Below are positions 10,148 to 22,600 of a stretch of 64,000 bases of DNA, one piece after another. Each line of letters starts with the position of its first letter. The first letter of the stretch is position 1. The notes below the pieces were generated by a model. It saw only the letters and a program-made list of their open reading frames with translations. It was not told the origin of the DNA and did no database searches. The position numbers and the translations under genes were made by a program. This DNA is from Apostichopus japonicus (taxonomy: Eukaryota > Echinodermata > Holothuroidea > Aspidochirotida > Stichopodidae), in assembly GCF_037975245.1 (NCBI RefSeq), contig NC_092565.1, positions 9,150,999-9,214,998 on the forward strand, written 5' to 3'.

Positions 10148-12215
10148 GGTCAATTCCATGGTGACTCGCGTGACATTTTTACTCAAATTCCTCTCTATTT
10201 GATATCATTTAACAAATAAAGAAATTACCTGGGAGAAAAGCATTAATGTAGCAGTGAATGTACGCCTTAATGCTAAACAACAGTAGAGAAAAAATATTTA
10301 TACCTCAAGTATTGGGGGTGAAATTGGCAAAAAACTAAACGTGACTCGCGTGACAGTTACTATTAGCAAAAATCAGAATGCACACACAAATGTTCGATTT
10401 CTTATGTCTTATTAAAATTTTTCCAATCACTTTTTATAATCATACCGAAGTTGAAAAATACCTCTACCTCAATTGCTATGCAACTTTGAAAAAAAGTTGT
10501 AACGCATGAAAATAACGATGAAGATGTATTGTGACTCGCGTGACAAGAAAACGTGACTCGCGTGACAAGTTCACTTTTCGGATAGTTCTAGACCAAATGC
10601 AGTAGTGAATTGAGGGTACAGATCTTGCATAGTGAAATATAACATTCATTGGTCTAGAAAGTGTCCAAAAGGTACTTCCCTTGGGAATGTCCAGATGATA
10701 TTAATGTCCCCGAGTTACCTTCATGACTGCAGACAGTAGGTAATATACTGTACGGGTAGTACAGTTGTTCAGGCAATGTATTTTGTCAATTAATATTTAT
10801 AACAATATTTAGTCTGTTGAAGTCACTCATTTGAAAGTTATAGAAGAAACAGATCTATCAAAATGTGATTCAAATTACCATTCTCATTTGTCATATTTGA
10901 ATAAACCAAAAGTGTAATATTTGAGAAGATACATTTGCTCATAGGATTTTGGGAATGATTGAGCAGTTAAGACCTTAAGGTTGTCAAGTCATAGCACATG
11001 GCATTGCCAGATAAAAATGTAGATTATGTTTTAGTATAATACTAAAAAATCAATGACATGTGCTAACTTTCCAAACGTGGTGATAAAATAGGCATTATAT
11101 TGCGAATAAATATTCATGATTTTAAATTCTGATATTTCAAATGAAATTTTGATAATTAGTTGCATTATGTGTGTCCATATTATTCAAGTTGCCTAATTTA
11201 AGGGGAATGCATATATGATATGTTTAATCAGTGATTCATTCATCAAACTAGATAACATCCCTGTAATTTTCACACAGTAAATAGGTAGAAACACTATCAT
11301 GATTTGACGTGACTTGCGTGACGTGACTCGCGTGTCATTCATAAAAGGGTGATTTTCTGCAAAATTTGAATATCTTCTGAAAAGGAAAATTCAGTAATCC
11401 TTTTGGTATCTATGTGAAGACTTGATATTCATTATTTTGGAGTAAAACTATTGTGCAGGCAAGGAGAAAAAAAGCAAAAACAGTCAATTTTGTGACTCCG
11501 TGACAGTAAATCGAGGGTGTTTACTGTTTTCTATTTACCACTGTTGTCTAATGCCTTGATATCAAAATGAAATTGAAGCTATTAAGTGAGCACTATGCTA
11601 TAGCAAATATAATTAGTCCAACACACAGTAAATAGGTAGAAACACTATCTTGATTTGACGTGACTCGCGTGACGTGACTCGCGTGACATTCATAAAGGGT
11701 GATTTTCCGCAAAATTTGAATATCTTCTGGAAAGGAAAATTCAGTAATCCTTTTGGTATCTATGTGAAGACTTGATATTCATTATTTGGGGTAAAACTAT
11801 TGTGCAGGCAAGGAGAAAAAAAACAAAAACAGTAAATTTTGTGACTCGCGTGACAGTAAATGGAGGGTGTTTTCAATTCACCACTATTGTCTAATGCCTT
11901 GATGTCGAAAAAAAATTGAAGCTATTAAGTGAGCACTATGCTATAGCAAATATAATTAGTCCAAAAAACTGATGATATCTATGATTACTATGTACAAATC
12001 TGCACAAAATGAAATTTCACTGTATTTTTCATAATTTAGTTACAACGGGAACCATTTGTTATAACTGACCCCATAATCAAACAAATGATGTTTCAGGGGT
12101 GAAAAAATTATTTTTAGTAACTACAAGTATTCTATTTATTGGAAACTTATACAATTTTAATGTACAATGATTTTAAATTTTTTGGTATGATGTTGACCTT
12201 ATCATGGAATTGACC
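10148..12215. mobile_element. 2.07-kb non-autonomous element with inverted ends and a repeated 14-bp motif
   Basis: It is bounded by GGTCAATTCCATG (10148-10160) and CATGGAATTGACC (12203-12215), perfect 13-bp inverted ends. They are flanked by ATGT on both sides (10144-10147, 12216-12219), a possible 4-bp target duplication. Inside are ten copies (three imperfect) of GTGACTCGCGTGAC, at about 10161, 10341, 10531, 10553, 11309, 11323, 11492, 11660, 11674 and 11841. An internal tandem duplication is listed separately. There is no long ORF. Superfamily not recognised. Confidence 0.72.
11271..11963. repeat. Tandem duplication, about 350 bp per copy
   Basis: Copy 1 is 11271-11621 and copy 2 is 11622-11963. 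Both begin CACACAGTAAATAGGTAGAA and end in AATTAGTCCA, with only a few substitutions and small indels. Each carries three copies of the 14-bp GTGACTCGCGTGAC motif (two adjacent, one about 170 bp later). Confidence 0.95.
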
Positions 12216-13964
12216 ATGTACATGTGTGAAAATATACTTTCATAAAACATATATACCCACATATGTCAGCTGCAACTTTACATTTCATGTGGTGACGTTT
12301 CTGATATACAATTCAATTTTTCTTTTATAATTTACGATTACATTTTGGCTGTGAAAATATCACTACCGAAATGTTTTTTTGGGGGGGGGGGGGGGTGGGG
12401 GAGAATTTATGTCTGAAAAAGTTGGAAAGTTGGTATGACATATAGTTGTAACATCAATTTTGTTTCACTTATAGCTTTGAGGAAAACAAATTTGAATCAA
12501 TACTTAAGTAAAGAACGTGCATATATGATATACTATAAAACAAAATATGAACTTTGTGAATGTTATTACTGTTATTAATGTTATATAATGTTATAACATA
12601 TATCATTTCGAGAGATAAATGATGCAAGCAAACATTCTTTTAACTAATTTATTTAAATCACACGGCCCAGTCGGTAAACCTGTGTCATCATTTACTATGG
12701 ATTTTTTTTATTGATAGCGGATTGTAAAGTTGGCAGGAAAACACCTAAATATATAAAATAGATACTGCCATGAAGTTTGTTAAATCATAAATATCTGAAA
12801 GAGTAACATTTCTCTTTGTTATAGTTTTCAAAACAACAAAAAAAACGCGCAATTAAGCAAGGATGACATTGGCATGTTCTGTTTCCTTCAGGCAAATCTC
12901 TATAATTATATCATGACTTTGATGAATCTAGAAAATGTAATAAAAAAAGTATTAAAGGGCAGCAAGTTAGCGAGTGTATACACAAATAAAATGCACATAC
13001 CTTGGTTGACGAGATAATATATTCATACAATATGATCACCATGGTGATTAAAACCATAAACAAAGTTGTTTGTATACTGTTCAACATTGACTTGTATCTT
13101 TTTGCTTATTAATTACGTATTAATTTTGGCTATATACTATTTAGTATCAAATTCAATTAAACATACCAAAATTGCTTCTCCATAAATGATCTCTTTCATA
13201 AATTATTTACGACTCTCCTTTTGGGCATTTTTGGGCAGTTTATTCAACGACGTCATTAATACTCAATGAGCAATGAAGGAATGATTTAATGAAGTGAAGT
13301 TACTTCTATTTTTTTGTGTCAAAGTCGATTTCGTATTAGAACCGTAAGCTTAAGCAACTGGAAATCGTTTTCTCAAAAAAAAATGTCCTTTGGGGACAAG
13401 GAGAGCCTTTCTCCTACAAACCCACTTTCACACTTGTCTTAGCATGTAAACGAATAAAATGAAAGTCATCGTTGAACAGGGTGCAAGTCAATTAAATACG
13501 CTATTTAAATTTTAAGTGGACGTTATTAGTGCTTGGGTGAGTGGTATATCTAATAGCATTATAATGGGGAAATGCAATGCCATATTTTATAACTGTCTGG
13601 GCTTACTCACGGTAAGATAAATAAGGATTACCATTTTGGAAATCCGTTTCTTATAATGAGCAACGTTTTTTTTTTTTGTCGTCACAAAGTTTTTATTTTT
13701 TTGGTAATTGATAACCCACACACAGATGTTTTCTTTGAAAATGATTTTTCGGAATGGTTTCTTACTAAATAAAGAGGGAAGTGTGGCAATTCCTCCTAAT
13801 ATCTTTAATCAGTGTTTCTTTTCATTAAAGTATTGTGAACTAATGTGAGGTTTAGAAGGAGAAAAGCATTTATATTGTGAGCAAATATTTAGATTGCTTA
13901 CATTAAAGCAGAACTTGCCCGTTCTTCTTTTCTTGTCGGCACAATATTCTTCTTCATATATAAT
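12216..13964. other. Intergenic, no gene recognised
   Basis: AT-rich unique-looking DNA. A G-tract (about 12381-12395) and short A/T runs are the only notable features. Confidence 0.5.
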
Positions 13965-14248
13965 AATAATCAGCAGTTATTTTTACGACCCTTAAGTGAC
14001 CACATGTGGGAGAAACCCGCAAGGGTTTATGGATTATAACTTACACGTCGGGTGGCTTCCAATTCAACATTAACTCACATTTTGTATCTATTCAATTTAG
14101 AAAGTCATTTCAGATGGGAAAACCGTAGATTGCTCTTGGAAGAAAAACCCACTTTATATATGACCTGGGAATCGAACCCCGAACCTCTCGATTGCTAAGC
14201 CTCATTGATTCAAATGCCACCGCCTTTATCCACTCGGCCACAGCACCG
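13965..14248 (-). mobile_element. tRNA-derived SINE, near full length
   Basis: On the minus strand the 5' head reads GGTGCTGTGGCCGAGTGG and carries RNA polymerase III promoter boxes: A box TGGCCGAGTGG (plus 14230-14240) and B box GGTTCGATTCC (plus 14168-14178). Their long spacing, with a variable-arm-like stretch, resembles a Ser or Leu tRNA. The acceptor arm does not pair, so it is not a working tRNA gene. A body of about 200 bp follows, shared with the copy at 5308-5519, and an ATT-rich 3' tail (plus TAATAATAAT near 13961-13970). Confidence 0.85.
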
Positions 14249-15290
14249 TTATTATTTATATATATTTCCTGCAGAAAATGATTCCTTAAAGCTACAGTTT
14301 GGGTTAATTTTGTTCTATACTGAACAAGAGTCGACACAAAAAAATCCCATGGCAATGCAATGCATGAAATTAAATAGAAAATAAAGAACTTCAGACAAAA
14401 TTCTATTTTTTGGCCAAATTGCAGGGAATTATCAGAGACACGCGGTATCACGCTATCTTACTGTAACGCCAAGAAATCGATGATGACGTCGACCTTTGAC
14501 AAACGGTCACGTGATAAGTAATGTACATGCATTGTCAAATTTACCGAATATATTATTACCTACATATCAACAATAATGTCCTCGTCACTTGATATTAACA
14601 TTCGGATGCATCTCATCGAAGACACTTAACACTAACAATGTCGGATATACGTTTCGTATATCTAATAACGTGAGGCCATCAAACTCTGACGTGTCTGTAT
14701 GAGACCATTCGTCTTGGTGGAGCATCAATGAAATTGACCTATGGTGATCATGTATATATGTCCAGTCACCTTGATGCAATGAAAGCTTTGAATATAAGTC
14801 TTATTTCCCAACACTACGCGTGACGCTATGAAACGTTGTTGTGTTACTTAAACGTAATAGCTATACCAATATAAGGCTTTGTTTCGTTTATCACTTCTTA
14901 CCAACTGATCCCCGTTATGGTCAACGTTTCATGTTGTGTTGAAATTATTATTTTCATATTTTATCAAGTTTTCTTAGGCCTGCCACATTATAGTAATACA
15001 AATGTCTTATTATTTCCCCCTTTCATGAACTAACAAAATCATTATATCCTTCTACGTGAAATTTACCAGATCGGGAAATAAGTCACGAATCAATATGAAT
15101 ATTTCAAAGCAAATCTTATTCGTGATGAAAAATACATAAAGCAAAACATGCCTTGAGCAAATAATGTCGCGATATGAAAATCACGCCAGACTAAAATCGT
15201 TATTCCCAGTTGAAATGTAAAAATGCATACTTTGGCAATTCTGCAGCACGCCAGTACCTGAATATCGTTATGTATGTAGGCCTATGTATG

Positions 15291-15291
<1 letters not shown>

Positions 15292-15342
<51 letters not shown>
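15292..15342. repeat. (TA)n microsatellite
   Basis: Pure TA run adjoining the 3' end of a minus-strand SINE. A second TA run at about 15465-15485 adjoins its 5' end. Confidence 0.95.
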
Positions 15343-15345
<3 letters not shown>

Positions 15346-15464
15346 GAAACCGTAATGAGTTGGAAAATGCAGAACAGTGAAAAAACTTCCAGCCTCCACC
15401 GGGATTCGAACCAGGGCCTCCCGATTTATATGCGGACACCCTAACCACTAGGCTATGGACGCTG
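15343..15464 (-). mobile_element. Second SINE family: tRNA-like head inserted in (TA)n
   Basis: On the minus strand the head is GCGTCCATAGCCTAGTGG.., with A box TAGCCTAGTGG (plus 15445-15455) and B box GGTTCGAATCCC (plus 15401-15412). The acceptor arm GCGTCCA pairs at 6 of 7 positions with TGGAGGC, so the tRNA fold is nearly intact. A short body follows (GGAAGTTTTTTCACTGTTC), then (TA)n. Related copies lie at 48346-48441 and 53431-53511. I treat it as a SINE because the non-tRNA body recurs in those copies. Confidence 0.82.
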
Positions 15465-15514
15465 ATATATATATATATATATATACCTGCGCCTGTGTCA
15501 CCCCCCCCCCCCCC

Positions 15515-17279
15515 CATCTTTCTGTTCCTCGTTTACGGTGAAAGAAAACATGATTACTAAAATAAAACGTGTAACTTCCTCTTATGCTTGACTGAACGGA
15601 GGAAAAAGACATTGTCATTTTTTAAGTTTCAATTCATAGTTCATACCTTGCACGAATGATATATGAAAGAAAGATAAGGAACGGATTCGTTTGGCGACAC
15701 CGTTACCCTCACACACTCATCACTTTTATTACCAATTACACACTCTTGACATTAGACAGATATCTACGTGCAAAAAATCCTGTCTTCGTGGTTATGACGT
15801 CAGGGAAACGCTCGATCATTAACCAAACGTTCAGTCATAGCGCCATCTGACCATTTGGTGAAGCAGTCTGGAAAGAATTAGACCACAACCTCTTGCAGAA
15901 ATTTCAAAAGTTTTGATTAGCATAACTTTGCGGTTAGACCTAATTATATATACCAAGGTTTTAGTTTGGAAATGTCTTTTTCAAAGGGGGGGGGGGGGAC
16001 CCACATGGGCTTGGGCTTCGACAACCATGTGTTCACATCCCATACCGCTAATAAAATAACCGGGCTCTGCTGCCGGCCCTTCTGAAGAAACATCGCGGTA
16101 AAGGAGATATTGCAAATGGCCACATGTAAAAATGAAATTGAAGCCAGAAGCAAACAGCTTATAAATCCATGTATGATTGTACTTTGTTTATTTTTATAAC
16201 AGTAAACAGCTTCTTACCGTAAAATATCAAACTTGTATAAATGCTGTAGCGGTAGAGGGCTAAGGAGGACCACGAGAGATATGAAGCGGGAAGCATGGAA
16301 AGGGAGTTTAAATGACCCTTGTTTGAACAAACGGTTTGATCAAACCGTAATGCACCCTCGTTCAACATCGTACGATGGACTTGTATGGTTGTATGCAGTT
16401 GTACAGCTAACAACACACTGTATGATCTTTATCGGCGCTGTTTTACTCGAACGGTGGTTTTAGTTGAGCGAATTGCAAACCCAACTGAGCCAACTTAACT
16501 GTCCAAGCTAACGAGGCATCTCCTTTAGTATATAGGTCGACTGCTTAAAGAAGCCGAAGCATTCGTTTCATCGGTGTTTTCACCAATGATGAAGTTCTGA
16601 CCTAGTGAGTTAGAGGAGCGCCACCTCTTCACATGGTTTATATCTAACTGTGTGGTCTGCCTTATCGATAATCGGATAGACGTCTTTGAGGTAGATTTGC
16701 CCGTAATTCGTAATGCTTCTAGCTCATCGGTTCGTTAAAGGTAAACTGATTAAACTCAACTCATAATTCTTCATACCAATATTTTGTCAAGAATTCGCCG
16801 AACGATAACACTTGAACTTTTAACTTAAAAACATTTAACGAGCTCGAGATATATGCTACACCGTGACGCAAACGTCAGACTTTTATATTACATGAGTGTC
16901 CCACGCGTGAGGGTCGTCCAAATCGCAGATTGCACGATGTGTATTTTGGATTTAACCACAGTGTATACACGCAGGGCTTAACTTGTACCCTAAATGGATT
17001 AGTTGGCATTTAGATGAATCGATTGGGTGGGTGGATAGATAGATATGATAGATGTCACCAGCAGGAAAGTATTGCCAAACTTTGCAACGAAATTAGATGT
17101 GAGGTAATGACATCTTAATGTCATTTGACGGACCCGTTGAAAAGATACGGCGGAATTAAAATAAGGATGGGATATGTGATTACAGTCAGTATCCACTGTG
17201 GAGATATGATGTGATGACCTTGGTATTATTTACATATATCTATCAAGAGAGCTCATGGCGAGATGATCAACTCTCAATC
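15515..17279. other. Intergenic, no gene recognised
   Basis: Holds C/G tracts (about 15499-15514 and 15986-15999) and a perfect 18-bp palindrome ACGGTTTGATCAAACCGT at 16331-16348. No coding similarity was seen. Confidence 0.5.
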
Positions 17280-17870
17280 ACCTATTGAAATGCAGCACGA
17301 TTCGATGCGATATGAAGCGACGTGATATGATACGATAGGATACGATGCGATATGATATATGATTTGGTGTTAAAGAATGCGATGTTAGTTAATAGTTTGT
17401 GATGTGATGTCAATTGTCTTTTAACATGAGTTGATAAGAGGCGCTGTGATGTAATCCTATATATGCACTGGGATTGAGATTTCAGACGCCACGTGGTGTC
17501 GTGGCATAACGTGTCATGTCTTGTCATGCTGAGCAGTGTCATGTAATGTAATGTCGTGTAGTCATGTTGTGTCTTTGCCATATTCATAGCATAATGCTTT
17601 CACATGACATGATGGAAACTGATGTTTTGTGATCCAACTGTTTCGATGTGTTTCTGATGTTATGAATTTTTGTGATGCGATGTGGATGACTAAAGATATG
17701 ATGGGGTTTAACTATCCCTATAATGTGTTTGACCGTGACCGGTTGGGAGGTACTTATGATCGGGTGATTGTATGTCATGCCATATTATATCAAATCATGT
17801 CTTGTAATTTGAGGTACAATCATGCTAGGCAATGTAATATCATACGATAATGTGTTATTTGAAATGAGGT
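17280..17870. repeat. Degenerate short-period repeat (GATAC/GATGCGATATGA and TGTCATG units)
   Basis: From about 17295 to 17365 the plus strand is a loose array of GATAC, GATATGA and GATGCGA words. Around 17510-17575 it turns into TGTCATGT/TAATGT words, and similar words recur to about 17870. It looks like a decayed simple repeat. Open frames of up to 100 codons here are by-products of this composition. Confidence 0.55.
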
Positions 17871-17995
17871 GGTGCAATGTTATTCCTGACAGTAAATCGT
17901 CAAGCGCTGAACTTAACGCCTCTACGGGTAAACTGTTTCTGAAGAAAAGAATAATAATAAAGAGTAATCTAGTCTGACTTATCCTTTGAAATATG

Positions 17996-18775
17996 CCTCA
18001 CACATAGACATACGACTATATTTACCTTAGAATTCACACATAGACATACGACTATATTTACCTTAGAATTCACACATAGACATACGACTATACTTACCTT
18101 AGAATTCACACATAGACATATGACTATACTTACCTTAGAATTCACACATAAACATACGTCTATACTTACCTTAGAATTCACACATAGACATATATGACTA
18201 TACTTACCTTAGAATTCACACATAGACATACGACTATACTTACCTTAGAATTCACACAAAGACATACGACTATACTTACCTTAGAATTCACACATAGACA
18301 TATATGACTATACTTACCTTAGAATTCACACATAGACATACGACTATACTTTACCTTAGAATTCACACATAGACATATATGACTATACTTACCTTAGAAT
18401 TCACACATAGACATACGACTATACTTTACCTTAGAATTCACACATAGACATATATGACTATACTTACCTTAGAATTCACACATAGACATACGACTATACT
18501 TACCTTAGAATTCACACATAGACATACGATTATATTTACCTTAGAATTCACACATAGACATACGACTATATTTACCTTAAAATTCACACATAGACATACG
18601 ACTATACTTACCTTAGAATTCACACATAAACATACGACTATATTTACCTTAGAATTCACACATAGACATATATGACTATACTTACCTTAGAATTCACACA
18701 TAGACATACGACTATACTTACCTTAGAATTCACACATTGACATACGACTATATTTACCTTAGAATTCACCCATAG
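17996..18775. repeat. 36-bp minisatellite, about 21 copies
   Basis: The unit is CACACATAGACATACGACTATACTTACCTTAGAATT (36 bp; key words CATAGACATACGACTATA and CTTACCTTAGAATTC). Some units carry TATATGAC instead of TACGAC and are 38 bp long. In the middle of the array the two unit types partly alternate, which suggests higher-order duplication. Because 36 is a multiple of three it yields 12-residue periodic open frames, which are not genes. Confidence 0.95.
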
Positions 18776-19637
18776 ACCCTTACTTAGAATGAGTCTCAAT
18801 CTACGTATATTACGTAATAGAAGCAAGACTTTTGCACAACTCCCGCATTTTGTGTGCACCAAATAGTAACCCGTGACATAAGAAATACTCCATAAACTTC
18901 CATCAATCATAAAGTTTAGTTTTCTTTTCCACCCTTTCAAAAGCTGATATGGTTTCGTTCCATGGGCGTCGGGATTTTGACGTTGTTTCATCCATCAGCC
19001 AGCAATCTATGTTCAATCGCATTCCAAGGGTTATCAGTTTATGTTAACAAACGAACAAGAAATGTTGTTGCGAACTCTAAACTATACGTCTTTCAACCCA
19101 TCCCGACCCAGCAGCCGGTGAACGTGCCCAATTGGTTGTCTCTTTATCATACACTGCTAAGGTGCTGTGAAACAACAAAATAGAAAAAAAACTAAAAAAG
19201 AAGAAGAAGAGTAAAAGGAAAGACGATGTGACAGTTGATGATGTTGTTCAGCTCTGTAACTAGCAAATAGAAAATATTTATGGGGCGAGACGAAAATAGA
19301 CAAGAGCAAAATGTATAACTGCTAATGGAATCATTTGTTTCATAGTTGTCGGTTGTATACGTAGGCCTACGTTCATTACGGGAGCCACAAACAAATACCA
19401 TGGTATTAATAGTCTATACATTTTAATTCTTACCCTATTCATCTTTTCAAGTTTGATGATGGTACATCCCATCATTGACTATATATAGTCAACGTGATGC
19501 ATGGGTAAAATACGGGGGGGGGGGGGTGTAACCCATCTGAGCGACGACTAAAAAAGTTGGGAATTTTAAGTTTAAGGTTCCTCTATATTATTTTTATTTT
19601 AAAGTATTTTTATATATATAACCTCTCCATTTCTATG

Positions 19638-19668
<31 letters not shown>

Positions 19669-22600
19669 CATTTATATATTTGCAGCCAATGTTTTCATGA
19701 TAATTCATGATCATGATAGGTATCATATCAATGATGGAGAAGGTTCTCCTAAAACGAGCTCAATAGTTGAGATACCAGTTAGAAGCTAGAGTTCTCTCTT
19801 GCCCGTCAGATTGGGAACATAGACTGAAATAGGTAGTACTGTGTTGAATTTGTCTGAATATATTTTGGTGTGTTTTGAAGGAATTGAAGTTGGTCGATTC
19901 TCATGGAATATCAGTCATAGGGCTTGCAATCAAACGCTGTATGCTTTCTCAAACTGACATACCTCAAATGCTTTAGCTGAATTCTTATCCAATGTTGTGA
20001 CCTATTGACCTTACTCTAGAGATCAATCATGATGATGGAAATCCCAAAATTTGGTTGTATGGTTACTATGATGACGTCATTTTGGAGGTTCGTGTTCATA
20101 CATCCAGCATGTTAAAGTATATGTGCATTATGATTACGTGGAAGTTGCGACGCTCCTTTCTGTACCTATGAGCTTCATTGAACTTTTTGACAATTTACGT
20201 TAATTATTGTACGATGTAAATACCGAGTCTTATATCCTACATGGGTATTGGGGCCAAAATGCTGACTTTCTTTGACCTCCGACCTTTGACCTTATCCATG
20301 ACGTGATAGGTCATGAAGGTCACATCCCGTGCCCAGGTATACACCCATCATCATTTCAATCATTAAGTTCATCATTTCAACCTAACTGTTAGGGGTTCGT
20401 GTCACACTTTTTTTGTTTATAAACGCGTAAACACACAGCCATACGCAACTTTACTGTAGTAACCAACCCAAAATGGTACGTCGATTGATCTCCAAGTTTA
20501 CTTATTCGAAATTCACTAACAATGTTGGTTGAGTAATAATTATGTCGTTACAGTTAGTATTCTGGAACTTGGCTAATATGTTACATAGATTAGAAATCGC
20601 AATTTCTGTTTTCTGAAAAGTGAACGTTGTCGGTTCTAGTCTGCGGTGAATACATTCATGTTATACCATGTCAAATAGGTCCCTTGCTTTGCTCATCTCG
20701 ACGTATTGGCAATACGCTACCAGTTCGGGGGGGGGGGGGGGGGGTGGTCGCGCGCGGACTCAAATGTTTGTCAAATGTATGTGTGTGCTTTAATAGAAAG
20801 TAACAAATAAGTTTGAATACAAGGAATTACTTGTTTTTTGGAACAAATAGCATAAATGGAATAGTTTAGTTTTTTTCTCTCGTTGATATATATGGTATGC
20901 GTGTACGTCATGGAGTGATATTTATATATGATAGCAAATATTAGTAACATATAGTAAAGTAATTCGGTAGAGATCATTGGATAAACCTCTTTATCAAAGA
21001 CTGTTTAAAATATCTTCAAGCGACTGTTCATCATTACTGAACCTGTCGAAACACCATTAGTGAGTTTGATTACGAAACGTGAAGACCGAGATAAGATAAA
21101 AGCCCGTATTTATGTAGCAATGATACTGAACAGCGATTCCAACCAAAAAGTATAGTCAAAGAAAGAGAAGAGTTCAGCCAGTCCTTATGGGTAAATTATG
21201 TCAATAAAAACTACAGCCTGTCATCGAAAGTGGGTCTGAGTTATGACTATGTCTTCCAGAAGGTATTAGGGAACGCTTAATAGGACTGATCGCCGGGGAA
21301 ATGTTGGCATTGCAGTCACTTGACAAAGATGTATCGATATCAAGGTACCCCATCAACTCAGTATGGACCCTAATTGGTTCTTGTTCATGTAAAACTCTGT
21401 CAGATCTGACATCTTAATTGAGCGATGTTCGATTGGTTTGTGGTCACACCTTCGCGAGTATACCTGAATAAATGACGATGTTCGTCACTAACTCGATGAA
21501 GGTGGTGGTGGCCATGACACGTTAAGAGCCAACACTGACGTACCTTAATGATACTCTCATCACCTGTGTGTGTATGATTGTTATATACGTTATGCAGCTG
21601 TTTTAGTCGTGTTGCAATCTGCTGTATTGTCGATAGTCGTGGCGTGTAGTCGGAGGGGGTGAGGGGTGGGGTGAGGGGTCGGGGTGAGGTGAGGGGTGGG
21701 GTGGAAATCATGTTCGGGCAGTGTAGGGGGCAAAGCTCATGCAGGTGAGAATATAAACTAACGTTGAAGAGTTGCCTAAATGTGGCTGAATATATACAAG
21801 TTGAGGACAATAAAAATAAGTTACACAGATTTGAAGCTGTCGCAAAAAAAAAGCAAACCCGCTAGATTAAAAATAGGAAACAGGAGAACGAGGCCCTAGG
21901 ATGATGACTTCACGGGAGGGGGGGGGTGGGTACCCGAGCTAAATCTTTACAGAACCCTCTCCAAACAGCCCTTAGATGGCCGGTCCCTTGATGTGGTTTG
22001 ACTCACGAACCCCACCCGTCTTCCTAAACTATCGTGAGTGATGTACAATATTATACCTATCTCAATAAGTGTTGTATTAGAGATACACCAGCATGAATGG
22101 TTAATGATAGCGGTACCATCATGGGTTATCATAAAGGGAAGACCATGAAGGTAGTAGGTACGTGTAAACATTATTCCGATCATGTGTGAATATAACGGTT
22201 AGCCACAGTGACAAAAGTTAACGAACCGATAACAGAGTTACAGCAGCTCGTTGCGCATGCGTATAAAGTAAAATGCATTGTTGTTTGAAATCATTTCACA
22301 AGACACTATCTCAGCAGATGTGTACAGCGTTTCTTACTTTACATGAACAAAATAATTGCGGACATTGTTATTGCTATTGATATAGTTACCAGCTCATCGC
22401 ACCATTAATATTCTTATTTGTATTTGATCAAAGGTGGTGGACGAGGATTGCATCAGAAAGGGAGGAGAGAGAGAGAGGGGGGGGGTGGCAGGGGCTGGTA
22501 TATGAACTTTCAGTTTTTTGATCGAAGGTGGGGGAGGGGACACGTCCCTGATAATCGAATCAACGTTAATTAAACATTAAAAAGCAATGTTTATTACCAT

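Noticed and set aside
14150-14248. Functional Ser/Leu tRNA gene on the minus strand
   Set aside because: The A and B boxes are present, but the acceptor arm does not pair and the body continues into repeat sequence.
15391-15463. Functional tRNA gene on the minus strand
   Set aside because: The fold is nearly tRNA-like, but the anticodon loop is irregular and the adjoining non-tRNA body recurs in other copies, so it is a SINE head.
17996-18775. CRISPR-like array
   Set aside because: Units are contiguous without unique spacers, and the host is an animal genome.
17969-18991. 12-residue periodic frames (VNSKVSIVVCLC type)
   Set aside because: The 36-bp minisatellite is a multiple of three, which keeps frames open. 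The array has no gene context and unit-length changes break the frame.
21400-21810. 136-codon minus-strand frame rich in Pro/Thr
   Set aside because: The Pro-rich part comes from the GGGGTGAGGGGTGGGG repeat on the plus strand; no domain is recognisable.
22254-22267. NRF1-like site joined to TATAAAG as a promoter
   Set aside because: No downstream exon or transcript evidence can be seen; it is noted only in the intergenic entry.
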